Source of the DNA: Azovibrio restrictus DSM 23866
Lineage (GTDB): Bacteria; Pseudomonadota; Gammaproteobacteria; Burkholderiales; Rhodocyclaceae
Direction: 5' to 3'
NCBI RefSeq assembly: GCF_000429665.1
Contig: NZ_AUCH01000004.1
Coordinates: forward strand, 62,001-126,000
Length of the DNA stretch: 64,000 bases
Shown here: positions 26,701 to 33,868 of the stretch, one piece after another
Layout: the number at the start of each line of letters is the position of its first letter
Numbering within the stretch: the stretch's first letter is position 1
Notes under the pieces: generated by a model
The model's input: the letters and a program-made list of their open reading frames with translations, nothing else
The model's database searches: none
Told to the model about the DNA's origin: nothing
Program-made: the position numbers and the translations under genes

Positions 26701-27511
26701 GGCGTTCCTGGGCCACCCGTTCCCCCTGGCCCGGGGGCTGGGCCGCCAGCTCCCCCTGGCGGATGCGGCGCAGCAGCTCCTGGGTTTCCGCCTCCGGCGC
26801 CACACCCAGCTCCTGATCCAGGACGGCCCGGCAGGTTTCGAACTGGGCCAGGGCGGCGCTGGTCTGGCCGGAGAGGGCCAGCAGCCGCATCAGCTGCCGG
26901 TGGCTTTCCTCGGACCAGGGGTCCAGGGCCAGCTCCCGGCGGCGGGTGACGATGGCCTGCTCCAGGTTGCCTTCCCGCTCATGGCTCTGGGCCAGCTGGC
27001 GCAGCAGGGTCAGGGCCCGGCCCTGGAGCTGTTCCCGCCGCTGTTCCAGCCAGGTCTCGAAATCCGGGGCGTCCGGCAGGCTGAGTCCATCCAGGAAGGG
27101 CCCCCGGTACAGGGCCAGCTGCTGTTCCAGGGCGGCCGTGTCGCCGGCCCGGGCCGCGGGCGGGTCCTGGAGGAAGGCGTCCACGTCCAGCCAGTGCGGT
27201 CCCTTGCGGTTGAACTCCAGGCTGTTCCGGCCCGCCAGCAGGCAGGTTTGCGCCAGTTCCTCGTGACCCAGGGCGGCCCGCAGGTCGTGCAGGGTGCGGC
27301 GCAGGTTGCTGCGTGCCGTCTCCGGCCGGTTGCCGGGCCAGAGCAGGTCGGCCAGGCGTTCCCGGGGATGAACCTGTTCCGCTTCACAGGCCACATAGGC
27401 GAGCAGGGCCCTGACCTTGTCATAGCCGAAGTCGCGCAGCTGGGTTCCGTCCAGAAAAACCTTGAAGCCGCCCAGGAAATGGAGCGCAAGGCAGGGAGTT
27501 GGGGTGGGCAT
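23780..27511 (-). CDS. Large BTAD/AAA ATPase transcriptional regulator with TPR-like tail
   Basis: 1243 residues. Residues 8-100 form a SARP-like winged helix (FGYDKVRALLAYVA, RERLADLLWPG), followed by the BTAD helical domain to about 250 (LDPWSEESHRQLMRLLALSG). About 265-430 is a region resembling a degenerate class III nucleotide cyclase. A STAND/AAA ATPase follows with Walker A GEAGIGKS (about 475) and Walker B LLVIEDIHWADPS (about 600). The last 500 residues are helical TPR-like repeats. Such proteins integrate ligand binding to switch on clusters. It diverges from the ECF sigma gene with 178 bases between starts, so control of the peptide locus is plausible but unproven. Confidence 0.88.
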   Translation of the reverse strand: MPTPTPCLALHFLGGFKVFLDGTQLRDFGYDKVRALLAYVACEAEQVHPRERLADLLWPGNRPETARSNLRRTLHDLRAALGHEELAQTCLLAGRNSLEFNRKGPHWLDVDAFLQDPPAARAGDTAALEQQLALYRGPFLDGLSLPDAPDFETWLEQRREQLQGRALTLLRQLAQSHEREGNLEQAIVTRRRELALDPWSEESHRQLMRLLALSGQTSAALAQFETCRAVLDQELGVAPEAETQELLRRIRQGELAAQPPGQGERVAQERRLVCLLACEIAPPPEEDPELQSGALGAAHGMAMEILNQHGGYCVPVHMGRILAYFGYPNAHEDCPRRTVSAALNLARRRQEFAGLHFRAAAHSGWVVNDRRYNLPDTTGHLSRQVARLAEHTGWEEISVTPEMARLVEGYFLLTPVLQLGELSLQRIVGPSGATHRLEARARQLTPLVGRRRELRLLQVLWERTRRGQRQTLLLQGEAGIGKSRLVNSLIDALQDDGAWRKLRCNPESQHTPYHPITDLLQQSLDQQLAGQEDSPASRRQQLERWLAPPGSPLRPHLPALLELLGLGDPARLEQQTPAQRKQASEAAIIALLESLASRHPVLLVIEDIHWADPSTLELLRQYLADGQLPTFILLTSRPEFPPLPGVRSLQLGALASRQAERLARLSMGGRQLDEQTLAGLLQKTDGVPLYIEEMARACSEHPGEQVPGTLWSLLASRLESAGSEARRLAQQAAAIGRDFQLDLLRALWQDSPQKFALGLERLQAADLIHPGDETRSRFKHALIRDAAYQTLPLAERKTLHGRLAELLQGPFAALVAEVPERLAQHLAAAGQPLAAAAAWLRAGQLAASRSANQEALFHFESGLQQLAGQEQDKTAALELPLQAALGNLLIAMRGYGAEAAKACFSRALELSRVVQEDAELFPVTWGLWLGGRSCTPEAYPLEFAQQLERIARISGQPDQTMQVHYAYGNNLFWLARYEEARRHLESAIALGETLSSTQLINTYGEDTGISSMAFLSWIQLISGQAEAAQATSERSIQAARQLGHAHTLGFALTFATMLQRLMHRPVQAGALADELLALASRHDLGLWLASGSALKGWSMAVQGDARGLEAIRPAVAAARVAMVVVEGTFVAMETDACLHLGRYEECAAGIEEIIAVCRKREDLYYLPEFFRMRGEALLHCGPERHQEALDCLREAHALACSQQAPLFQWRALEALERHLDDPQEKTAAAQALIRLSASCGHLG

Positions 27512-27689
27512 CTATGTCTTTTGTTATCGGCGCTTTGGCGTAGCGAACGTTCTACGAACGCTCGGTTTATAGCATGGGGCGATGCCTGCGCGGAATACCC
27601 AGGCGGCTCCTGCCGCCCTCCGCACGGGTCCGGCGTCCTGTCTAGGGGTTCAGGCAAGGCGGGTATTGGACAGACATAGCGATAACACC

Positions 27690-28256
27690 ATGAATGACAT
27701 CGAACTGCACCGAGTCAAGCTTCTGGTCGAGCAGGCCCGGGCCGGGCGGCAGACGGCCTTCGCCGAACTGGTGAGCATGCACCACCTGCGCGTCTGGCGA
27801 TTCATTCTCAAATCGGTACACAACCCCCAGGATGCGGAGGAGCTGGCCCAGGAAACCTTTCTGGCCGCCTGGCGCAGCCTGGGCAGCTACCGGGGGGATT
27901 CCAGGTTTTCCACCTGGCTCCTGGGCATTGCCCTGAATCTGGCGCGCAACCACTGCAACCGTTCCCCCTCCCGGCGGGAAGTGGAACTGCCTGAAGCCGA
28001 ACAGCTGGAATCCCTGCTGGCCGAAGGGCTGGACCCCTACGAGCTGGTGCGCCAGAAACACAAGCTCGAAGCCCTGCAGGAGGCCATGGCCCAGCTGCCT
28101 CAGGAACTGCGCGAGGTGATCACCCTGGTGCGCCTGGAAGGGCTCTCCCTGGAAGAGGCCGCCGGCCTGCTCGAGATTCCCCTGGGAACCGTCAAGAGCC
28201 GTCTGTCCCGGGCCCGCAGCCGCCTCGTCGAGGACATGCACGCCCATTTTTCCTGA
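27690..28256 (+). CDS. ECF RNA polymerase sigma factor
   Basis: 188 residues with region 2 (AEELAQETFLAAWRSLGSYR, FSTWLLGIALNLARN) and region 4 (LPQELREVITLVRLEGLSLE, IPLGTVKSRLSRARSRL). There is no extra C-terminal domain. No membrane anti-sigma gene is adjacent; the next gene encodes only 69 soluble residues. The ATG at 27690 was chosen over an upstream in-frame start because homology begins there. It is the obvious candidate to read the GAACC-N14-GTTACYCA sites found before the peptide, export and MbtH-fusion operons. Confidence 0.95.
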   Translation: MNDIELHRVKLLVEQARAGRQTAFAELVSMHHLRVWRFILKSVHNPQDAEELAQETFLAAWRSLGSYRGDSRFSTWLLGIALNLARNHCNRSPSRREVELPEAEQLESLLAEGLDPYELVRQKHKLEALQEAMAQLPQELREVITLVRLEGLSLEEAAGLLEIPLGTVKSRLSRARSRLVEDMHAHFS

Positions 28257-28261
28257 GGCGA

Positions 28262-28289
28262 GAACCTTTGTTGAAATCCTGTTACTCAG
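28262..28289 (+). promoter_or_regulatory. ECF-type promoter P1
   Basis: GAACC at 28262-28266 and GTTACTCAG at 28281-28289 with a 14-base spacer beginning TTTG. It sits 41 bases before the 69-residue gene and drives that gene, the first two leader peptides and probably lanM. It has the same architecture and spacing as the sites at 32724, 35401 and 36749. Confidence 0.8.
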
Positions 28290-28329
28290 TTGTGACGATG
28301 ACGATATCTCCAATCCTCTGGGGGGCTAG

Positions 28330-28539
28330 ATGAGCAGTATGGAAACGACGGAGCTGGACACCTGCCTGGATCTGCTGGCCCGTTACTACAGTGCCCGCCA
28401 GCCTTCTGCCGATGCCCTGCCGCGCCTTCTGGCGCGGCTGCAGCAGGAAGGGCGCCGGGAATTGGCGGATAACGAACTGGACTGGCTGGCGGCGGCGGGC
28501 ACCCCTTTCCCGCCGGTGGAGCCGGACGACAAGCCCTGA
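28330..28539 (+). CDS. Small acidic hypothetical protein
   Basis: 69 residues, helical, with no cysteine-rich core, signal peptide or leader-type GG site (ETTELDTCLDLLARYY ... ELADNELDWLAAAG). It is the first gene under promoter P1 and directly follows the ECF sigma gene. It could be a small anti-sigma or adaptor, but nothing in the sequence proves this. The start is preceded by GGGG about 5 bases upstream. Confidence 0.6.
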   Translation: MSSMETTELDTCLDLLARYYSARQPSADALPRLLARLQQEGRRELADNELDWLAAAGTPFPPVEPDDKP

Positions 28540-28631
28540 ACCCGGGGGCGCCTCCTGCGGGAGGGGTGGGTTCGGGGCAGTGACCAACCCGATCCGGACT
28601 ACCCGGACCTTTTGCAGAAGGAGAACACCCC

Positions 28632-28979
28632 ATGCAGTTGCCTGAACAATTCCTGCAACCCCTGCAGCGGCTGGTGCAGCTGGAGCCCCAGTTGCTGGCC
28701 GTGCTGGCCTCGGAGCGTCACCTGCCCACCTGTCTGCACACCTTGAGCGCCGCGGCGGAGCGGCATGGCATCGGCCTAGACCGGGAGGGCCTGGCGGCCG
28801 CCCTGGAGCCCCGGGCTCGGGACGGGGCCTGGGCCCTGGATGACGAGGTGCTGGGCAAGGTGGCGGCAGCGGGGCAATACACCCAGCGCCCCGACCCCTT
28901 CGCCGGGGCCCAGCCGGTGATTCGCGACGGGGACAGCCCCGGGGAGATCGACCCCTGGGCCACCATCACCCTGGGCTGA
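28632..28979 (+). CDS. Leader-peptide protein A (Nif11-like leader)
   Basis: 115 residues. A long helical leader (1-81) ends in WALDDEVLGKVAAAG, the 'LDDExLxxVAxG' cleavage pattern of Nif11-like/NHLP leaders, leaving a 34-residue core that begins QYTQRPDPF and ends WATITLG. The core has Ser/Thr but no Cys, so it cannot by itself form a lanthionine ring. AAGGAG precedes the start. It belongs with the export genes whose peptidase cuts after such sites. Confidence 0.75.
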   Translation: MQLPEQFLQPLQRLVQLEPQLLAVLASERHLPTCLHTLSAAAERHGIGLDREGLAAALEPRARDGAWALDDEVLGKVAAAGQYTQRPDPFAGAQPVIRDGDSPGEIDPWATITLG

Positions 28980-29063
28980 ACCGGCCTTGATCAGCCCTTT
29001 CACCCGCAGCCTTCAACAACCGGCGTTTCCTCCGGGGACGTCACTGCATCGAGGAGCGCAAGC

Positions 29064-29456
29064 ATGTCGCAACGGGATGAGGAATTGAGACAGGCCATCG
29101 CCGGCCTGGAGGATGAAAGCGGGCTGCTGGGCCTTCTGGGTGCAGCCAGGAGCAGCGAGGAACTGTTATCTGCCCTGGCGGGCACCCTCGAAGCGCGGGG
29201 TTTTCCGGTCAGTCCGGCCGAGCTCCAGAGCTGGTTTGCCCAGCGTTTCCAGGCCGAAGCCCTGGACGATGAGCGGCTCGCCAGCGTGGCGGCCGGTGTG
29301 GGGGTCAATGCCCAGATCACCGATTCCGTAACCCAGGCCAACGTGAAAGTGATCGGCGGGGCGCCGGCCATGGCCATGGGGCCTCTCTATCAGCAATTGT
29401 TCGATCTCATGAAGAGCACGGCACCCACGGTTTCCAATTTAATCTCGGGCAGGTAA
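29064..29456 (+). CDS. Leader-peptide protein B: Nif11-like leader fused to a RebB-type domain
   Basis: 130 residues. Residues 1-80 are a Nif11-like leader ending EALDDERLASVAAGVG. Residues 81-130 read VNAQITDSVTQANVKVIG, then GAPAMAMGPLYQQ, which is the conserved block of RebB 'killing trait' proteins related to R-body components. Cysteine is absent. The leader should therefore direct a small RebB-like protein, not a classical peptide core, to the processing and export machinery. The gene lies 8 bases before lanM. Confidence 0.8.
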   Translation: MSQRDEELRQAIAGLEDESGLLGLLGAARSSEELLSALAGTLEARGFPVSPAELQSWFAQRFQAEALDDERLASVAAGVGVNAQITDSVTQANVKVIGGAPAMAMGPLYQQLFDLMKSTAPTVSNLISGR

Positions 29457-29464
29457 GGCCTGCG

Positions 29465-32400
29465 TTGAACAGCAGCGTTCCGGGGCCGTTCATGCGGGGC
29501 AGTGGTAGGGCCGCGTCGGCGGACCATGAAACGGACGAACAGGCCTTCATTCGGGAGCTGGTGCGGCGCAACCAGGGCCTGAGCGCCAGCCCGCCCGGGC
29601 GGGGCGAGCGGCGCGAAGAAGCGGCGGTGCGCCGACGCTGGCAGCGCTGGCTGCGCTTCGGCGGCGGCCGCGACTGGGGCCTGCTGAAGCGCCGCATGAA
29701 GGCCGAGGGCCTGCGTCCCGGGGCTCTGTATCAGGCGGACCGCCTGAGTGCCGCTCCGGCGCAATGGCCCGCCTGGGCCCGGCTCCTGCCCCGGCTGCTG
29801 CACCATGCCCGGGTCCTGGCAGCCCGGCCCGACTTGGGGGAAGCACTGCTGCCGCCCGGTGCGGCGGCCTTGCCCTTTGCCCTGGTGCTGCTGCCCGGCC
29901 TGCTTCTGGCCCGGGAGCTGCGCACCTGTCCCGACCCGGAATGCCTGGGGCCCGATGCCCTACAGGGGCTGGAGCTGGCCCTGCTGGAGCGGCTCGGGGA
30001 AATCGCCGCTTCCTGCCTGTACACCCTGTTCGATGCCCAACGGGGCATCTCCCCCCAACTGCTGGCCCTGTATCGGGAGCTGCCCGGGGCACCCCGGGAA
30101 AGCTATGCCGCCTTTGTCCGGGCCCAGCTGGCAGGGGGCTACCGGGAGCTGGGGGAACGCTGGCCCGTCTGCCTGCGCCTGCTGGCCGGGGAGGTGCAGG
30201 CCTGGGCGGCGGTGTGCGACGAATTCCTGACCCGGCTGGAGCGGGATTATGGGGCGATCCGGGCAAGCTTCTTTGACGGGACGCCAGCCCCCGGACCCCT
30301 GGCTGCCCTGGAGGCCACCGCCTCGGACCCCCACGCGGGCGGGCGCCGGGTGCTGGGCCTGGTGTTCGCCTCCGGGGCGCGCCTGATCTACAAGCCCCGG
30401 CCCCTGGACATGGAGGTCGTGTTCAACCGCAGCCTGGCCTGGATGAACCAGGAAGCCGGAGCGGTGCTGCCCCGGCAACGCCTGACCCGGCTGCTGCCCC
30501 GGGAAGATTACGGCTGGATGGAGTGGGTGGAAGCCAGTCCCCTGGCGCCGGGGGAGGAAACCCTGTTCCATCGCCGCCTGGGCGGGCTGCTGGCCCTGTT
30601 TCGGGCCATGCAGGGCGTGGACATGCACCTGGAGAACCTGGTGGCGGCCGGCAGCTACCCGGTGTTCGTGGACGTGGAGTGCCTGCTCCATCCTTCGACC
30701 CTGCCGTTTCTGGAAATGGACAACCCGGCAGCCAGCCTGGATGCGGAGCTGCCCCGGGAGCTCTTCAGCCTGGGCATCCTGCCCTTCCACAGCGCCGGGG
30801 CCCGGGACGGGCGGCTGGTGGATTTCGGCGGCATCGCCCGGCAGGCGGACCCCCGGGGGGTGGAGGTGCCGGTGTTCCGCCAGAGCAACAGCGACTGGAT
30901 GGTTCCGGACCGGGCGCCCCAGGTGCGCAGCACCCACCATCAGCCCCGGCGTCAGGAGGGCTGGGTCGATGCCCTGGCCCAGGCTCCCGTGCTCGCCGCC
31001 GCCTACGGAGCAACCCTGGCCTGGCTGCTGTCCCGGCGCGACTGGCTGCTCAGTGATGCCGCCAGCCCCTGGCAGGGGCTCTCGGCCGCCCGGGGCCGGC
31101 ACCTGGCCCGCAGCACCTGGAGCTATGGCACCTTGATGGAAGCGGCCCTGGCCCCCGAGGCCCTGGAAGACGGGATCATGTTCGACCTGAGCTTCGAGGC
31201 CCTGTACCGCAACATGCCCCTGCTGGCGCCGGGCTACCGGGCCATGGCTCCCGCCGAGCGGCAGGACCTGCGCCACCTGGACGTGCCCCGCTTCGGCTTC
31301 CGGGCCGGCAGCCGGCAACTGCTGGATGCCCAGGGCCAGGCCCTGGGGGAGGTGCATGCCCGGACACCCTTCCAGTCCATGGCGGCCCGGCTCCAGGCCC
31401 TGATCCCCGAACAGGTGGCCGTGGAAGCCGCCTGCCTGGAGCGGGTGCTGACCCCTTACCAGCCTCCCGCCGACGGGGAGCTGGCCACCCTGAGCGCCCA
31501 GCTGCTGGCGCAGCGTCTGATCCTGCCCAGCGGGCGTCAGCTCTGGCTGGGCCTGGGCAACCACGGGGACGGGATATGCGTCCGCCCCCTGGGCCCGGGG
31601 CTCTACGACGGCAGCGCCGGCCTGGCCCTGGCCCTGGCCGCCGCCGGGCGGGTCCAGGACTGCGCTGCCACGCGGGCGGCGGCGGGCGGGCTGCTGGCGG
31701 ACCTGCTCACCCTGTTCGAGCTGGCGGGCCCTCCGGGGCCCGGCTACGACCGGGGCATGGCCGGCCTGCTGGTGGCCGGGCTCCATGTCGCGGAACTGGG
31801 CGGGGATGAAGTCCTGGCCGCCCGCCTGGGGGCCCTGGCGCGGCGCTGGGCGGAAATTCTGCTTCAGGGAGGGCGGCAGCCCGGGAATCAGCCTACCGAT
31901 CTGCTCAATGGTCAGGCGGGGCTGCTGCTGGCCTGGCTGCACTGCCAGCGGCGCTGGCCCGGGGAAGCCGCCTTCCTGGCGGCGGCCACCCAGGCGGGCG
32001 AACAGCTGCTGGCCCGGGCCCGGCGCACGCCCCTGGGGCTGGCCTGGCCCCAGGGGAGGCATGGCCTGAGCGGTCTTTCCCACGGCGGCAGCGGCTACGC
32101 CCTGGCCCTGGCGGCCCTGTACCGGGCCAGCGGGGCAGGGCATTGGCGCGCTGCGGCCTTCGCGGCCCTGGCCCACGAGGCAGCGCTGTTCGTGCCCGAG
32201 TGGGGCAACTGGCGCGATCTGCGCCACTTTCAGGGAGACGATCCGGGTCAGTGCCGGCAGCAGGGCTGCTCCTGGTGCCACGGGGCCCCCGGCATCGCCC
32301 TGGCCCGGGCCGCCCTGCTGCGGCTCCTGGACGGGGACCTAGCGCCGGGGGAGCGGGGCGCCCTGGAGCAGGAGCTGGAGGTGGCCCTGGCCACCACCTG

Positions 32401-32704
32401 CCGGGTGCTGGCCAAGGACGCGGGGCCGCCCCTGGACGACCTGTGCTGCGGCCGGGCCGGGGGCGCCGACATCCTGCTCGAATGCGGCCGCCTGCTGGAG
32501 CGCCCGGAACTCATGACGCTGGGGCACCGGGAAGCCGGCCGGCGCGCCGATCCCGGGCGCTGGCGTTACTGGTTCACCGGCAAGGAGCTGGCGGGTACCG
32601 ATCTCTCCCTGTTCAAGGGCAGCGCCGGCCAGGTGTACCTCCAGGCCCGGCTGGCGGCGCCGGAGCGGGTGCCCTGCATCCTCCTGCCCTGGCAGGGTGA
32701 CTGA
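29465..32704 (+). CDS. lanM: Type 2 lanthionine synthetase (LanM)
   Basis: 1079 residues. It combines an N-terminal Ser/Thr dehydratase/kinase-like domain with a C-terminal LanC-like cyclase. Dehydratase residues match the CylM pattern: Lys310 in LIYKPRP, DMHLEN at 386-391, DVE at 403-405. In the cyclase, GLSHGGSG carries His873, SWCHGAPG carries Cys938, and LCCGRAGG carries Cys994 and Cys995. The CCG in place of CHG predicts three-cysteine zinc ligation as in ProcM, a group known for relaxed substrate choice and slow cyclisation. The frame starts with TTG (AAGG 8 bases upstream); an ATG at 29492 is an equal candidate. Acts in the cytoplasm on leader-bearing peptides encoded on both sides. 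Confidence 0.93.
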   Translation: MNSSVPGPFMRGSGRAASADHETDEQAFIRELVRRNQGLSASPPGRGERREEAAVRRRWQRWLRFGGGRDWGLLKRRMKAEGLRPGALYQADRLSAAPAQWPAWARLLPRLLHHARVLAARPDLGEALLPPGAAALPFALVLLPGLLLARELRTCPDPECLGPDALQGLELALLERLGEIAASCLYTLFDAQRGISPQLLALYRELPGAPRESYAAFVRAQLAGGYRELGERWPVCLRLLAGEVQAWAAVCDEFLTRLERDYGAIRASFFDGTPAPGPLAALEATASDPHAGGRRVLGLVFASGARLIYKPRPLDMEVVFNRSLAWMNQEAGAVLPRQRLTRLLPREDYGWMEWVEASPLAPGEETLFHRRLGGLLALFRAMQGVDMHLENLVAAGSYPVFVDVECLLHPSTLPFLEMDNPAASLDAELPRELFSLGILPFHSAGARDGRLVDFGGIARQADPRGVEVPVFRQSNSDWMVPDRAPQVRSTHHQPRRQEGWVDALAQAPVLAAAYGATLAWLLSRRDWLLSDAASPWQGLSAARGRHLARSTWSYGTLMEAALAPEALEDGIMFDLSFEALYRNMPLLAPGYRAMAPAERQDLRHLDVPRFGFRAGSRQLLDAQGQALGEVHARTPFQSMAARLQALIPEQVAVEAACLERVLTPYQPPADGELATLSAQLLAQRLILPSGRQLWLGLGNHGDGICVRPLGPGLYDGSAGLALALAAAGRVQDCAATRAAAGGLLADLLTLFELAGPPGPGYDRGMAGLLVAGLHVAELGGDEVLAARLGALARRWAEILLQGGRQPGNQPTDLLNGQAGLLLAWLHCQRRWPGEAAFLAAATQAGEQLLARARRTPLGLAWPQGRHGLSGLSHGGSGYALALAALYRASGAGHWRAAAFAALAHEAALFVPEWGNWRDLRHFQGDDPGQCRQQGCSWCHGAPGIALARAALLRLLDGDLAPGERGALEQELEVALATTCRVLAKDAGPPLDDLCCGRAGGADILLECGRLLERPELMTLGHREAGRRADPGRWRYWFTGKELAGTDLSLFKGSAGQVYLQARLAAPERVPCILLPWQGD

Positions 32705-32723
32705 AAAAATCCAGGCAGATCGG

Positions 32724-32751
32724 GAACCTGGGCCGTCCGGCCGTTACTCAC
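32724..32751 (+). promoter_or_regulatory. ECF-type promoter P4
   Basis: GAACC at 32724-32728 and GTTACTCA at 32743-32750 with the same 14-base spacing. It lies 20 bases after the lanM stop and 33 before leader-peptide gene C, so it starts a second peptide unit. Confidence 0.78.
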
Positions 32752-32783
32752 GCTGCATGAACCCCATCACAAGGAGCGTAGTC

Positions 32784-33098
32784 ATGGCCCAGGAATCAAG
32801 CGTATGGAAGCGGCTGACCCGCCTGCTGGAGCAGGAACCCGCCCTGGCGCAGCAGTGCCAGGCGGCCGGCAACCTGGAAGAGGCCCTGAAACTGATGCAG
32901 GCCACCGGAGCCCGCCTGGGCATCGCCCTGGGCTGGACGGAGCTGGCCGAAGCCGTGCAGGGGAAGGCGGGCAGCGCCCTGGAAGACGGGGCCCTGGAGC
33001 AGGTGGCGGCTGGGACCGGCGTGTCCGACAACCTGACTTCGCTGCTCACTGTACTCAACACCTTCGGCAGTGCCTGGCAGATACCGGGCCGGCCCTGA
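32784..33098 (+). CDS. Leader-peptide protein C (Nif11-like leader)
   Basis: 104 residues from an ATG with AAGGAG upstream. The leader runs 1-77, ending SALEDGALEQVAAG. The 27-residue core TGVSDNLTSLLTVLNTFGSA plus WQIPGRP is rich in Ser/Thr but lacks Cys; the only Cys is in the leader. It may be dehydrated, left linear or used as is. First gene under P4. Confidence 0.75.
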   Translation: MAQESSVWKRLTRLLEQEPALAQQCQAAGNLEEALKLMQATGARLGIALGWTELAEAVQGKAGSALEDGALEQVAAGTGVSDNLTSLLTVLNTFGSAWQIPGRP

Positions 33099-33131
33099 GC
33101 CGGAACCTCACCCCTAGAGAAAGGAAAGATC

Positions 33132-33518
33132 ATGGAAGCATCGCAACAGACATTGAAAACCCTGAGCCAGCTGCTCCTCGAGGACGAGGCCCTGCGCCGC
33201 AAGGCCCAGACCCTGGGAGATCCGGAGCTGGTGGTGGACTGTCTGGTCCAGGGCGCTGCCGCCCGGGGCCTGCCGCTGGAAGTCGGGGAGGTGCGTGCCG
33301 CCCTGGCCCAGGTGCAGCCCATGCAGCCCGGTGGTGCCCTGAGCGACGACATGCTGGACCGGGTGGCCGGGGGCATGAATATCCACGAGTGGAACGCCAT
33401 GTCGGTGTTTTCCCTGGGAGTGGCCTGTTTCGTCATGAGCGCCAACAAGGCCAAGGAAGAGGCCGCCATGGGCGGCGATGACCACATCGATTTCTCTTTT
33501 GGTTTCTGCGCCAACTGA
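33132..33518 (+). CDS. Leader-peptide protein D, likely lanthipeptide precursor
   Basis: 128 residues. The leader ends at GALSDDMLDRVAGG (81) and the 47-residue core follows, starting MNIHEWNAMSVFSLGVACFV and ending DFSFGFCAN. The core contains two Cys and four Ser, so of all the peptides here it is the best substrate for LanM. The leader is Nif11-like and has one Cys of its own. AAAGGAAAG precedes the start. Confidence 0.8.
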   Translation: MEASQQTLKTLSQLLLEDEALRRKAQTLGDPELVVDCLVQGAAARGLPLEVGEVRAALAQVQPMQPGGALSDDMLDRVAGGMNIHEWNAMSVFSLGVACFVMSANKAKEEAAMGGDDHIDFSFGFCAN

Positions 33519-33535
33519 GCGCCGGGGAGCGAGAC

Positions 33536-33826
33536 ATGAAAGAAGGCGAAGCAATGGAAATGGTGAGCCGCTTGCTGCAGCGGGCCCGGGAGGACCAGCA
33601 GTTCCTGGCGGCCCTGCAGCGGGACACCGTGGGCACCCTGAAGGCGGAAGGCCTGGCCTTTCCGCCCTGGTTGCGCCTGATGGGCCTGGAGCATGGGGAA
33701 CCGGTGTTTGCCCTGGTCCTGCCCCCGGCCTTGGGCGGGGAACTGGATGACGCGGACCTGGAAGCCGTGGCGGGGGGCGGTGGCATCAGCTTGGAGTGGG
33801 ACCAGTACGGCAAGGAAAAGAAGTGA
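33536..33826 (+). CDS. Leader-peptide protein E (nitrile-hydratase-like leader)
   Basis: 96 residues. The 81-residue leader has the NHLP pattern (QQFLAALQRDTVGTLKAEGL, FPPWLRL, PVFALVLP) derived from nitrile hydratase alpha, and ends GGELDDADLEAVAGG. The core is only 15 residues, GGISLEWDQYGKEKK, with a single Ser and no Cys, so ring formation is not expected. An alternative ATG lies at 33554. Confidence 0.75.
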   Translation: MKEGEAMEMVSRLLQRAREDQQFLAALQRDTVGTLKAEGLAFPPWLRLMGLEHGEPVFALVLPPALGGELDDADLEAVAGGGGISLEWDQYGKEKK

Positions 33827-33868
33827 GCCAGGTCTGCCGTGTCCGGCGGGCAGCTTGAGGTGTCCGGC

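Noticed and set aside
28978..29004. GAACC before leader gene B as a further ECF promoter
   Set aside because: After 14 bases the sequence is CTTTCACC, with too many mismatches to GTTACYCA.
33103..33121. GAACC before leader gene D as a further ECF promoter
   Set aside because: No GTTAC element follows at 14 bases; D is better explained as downstream of P4.
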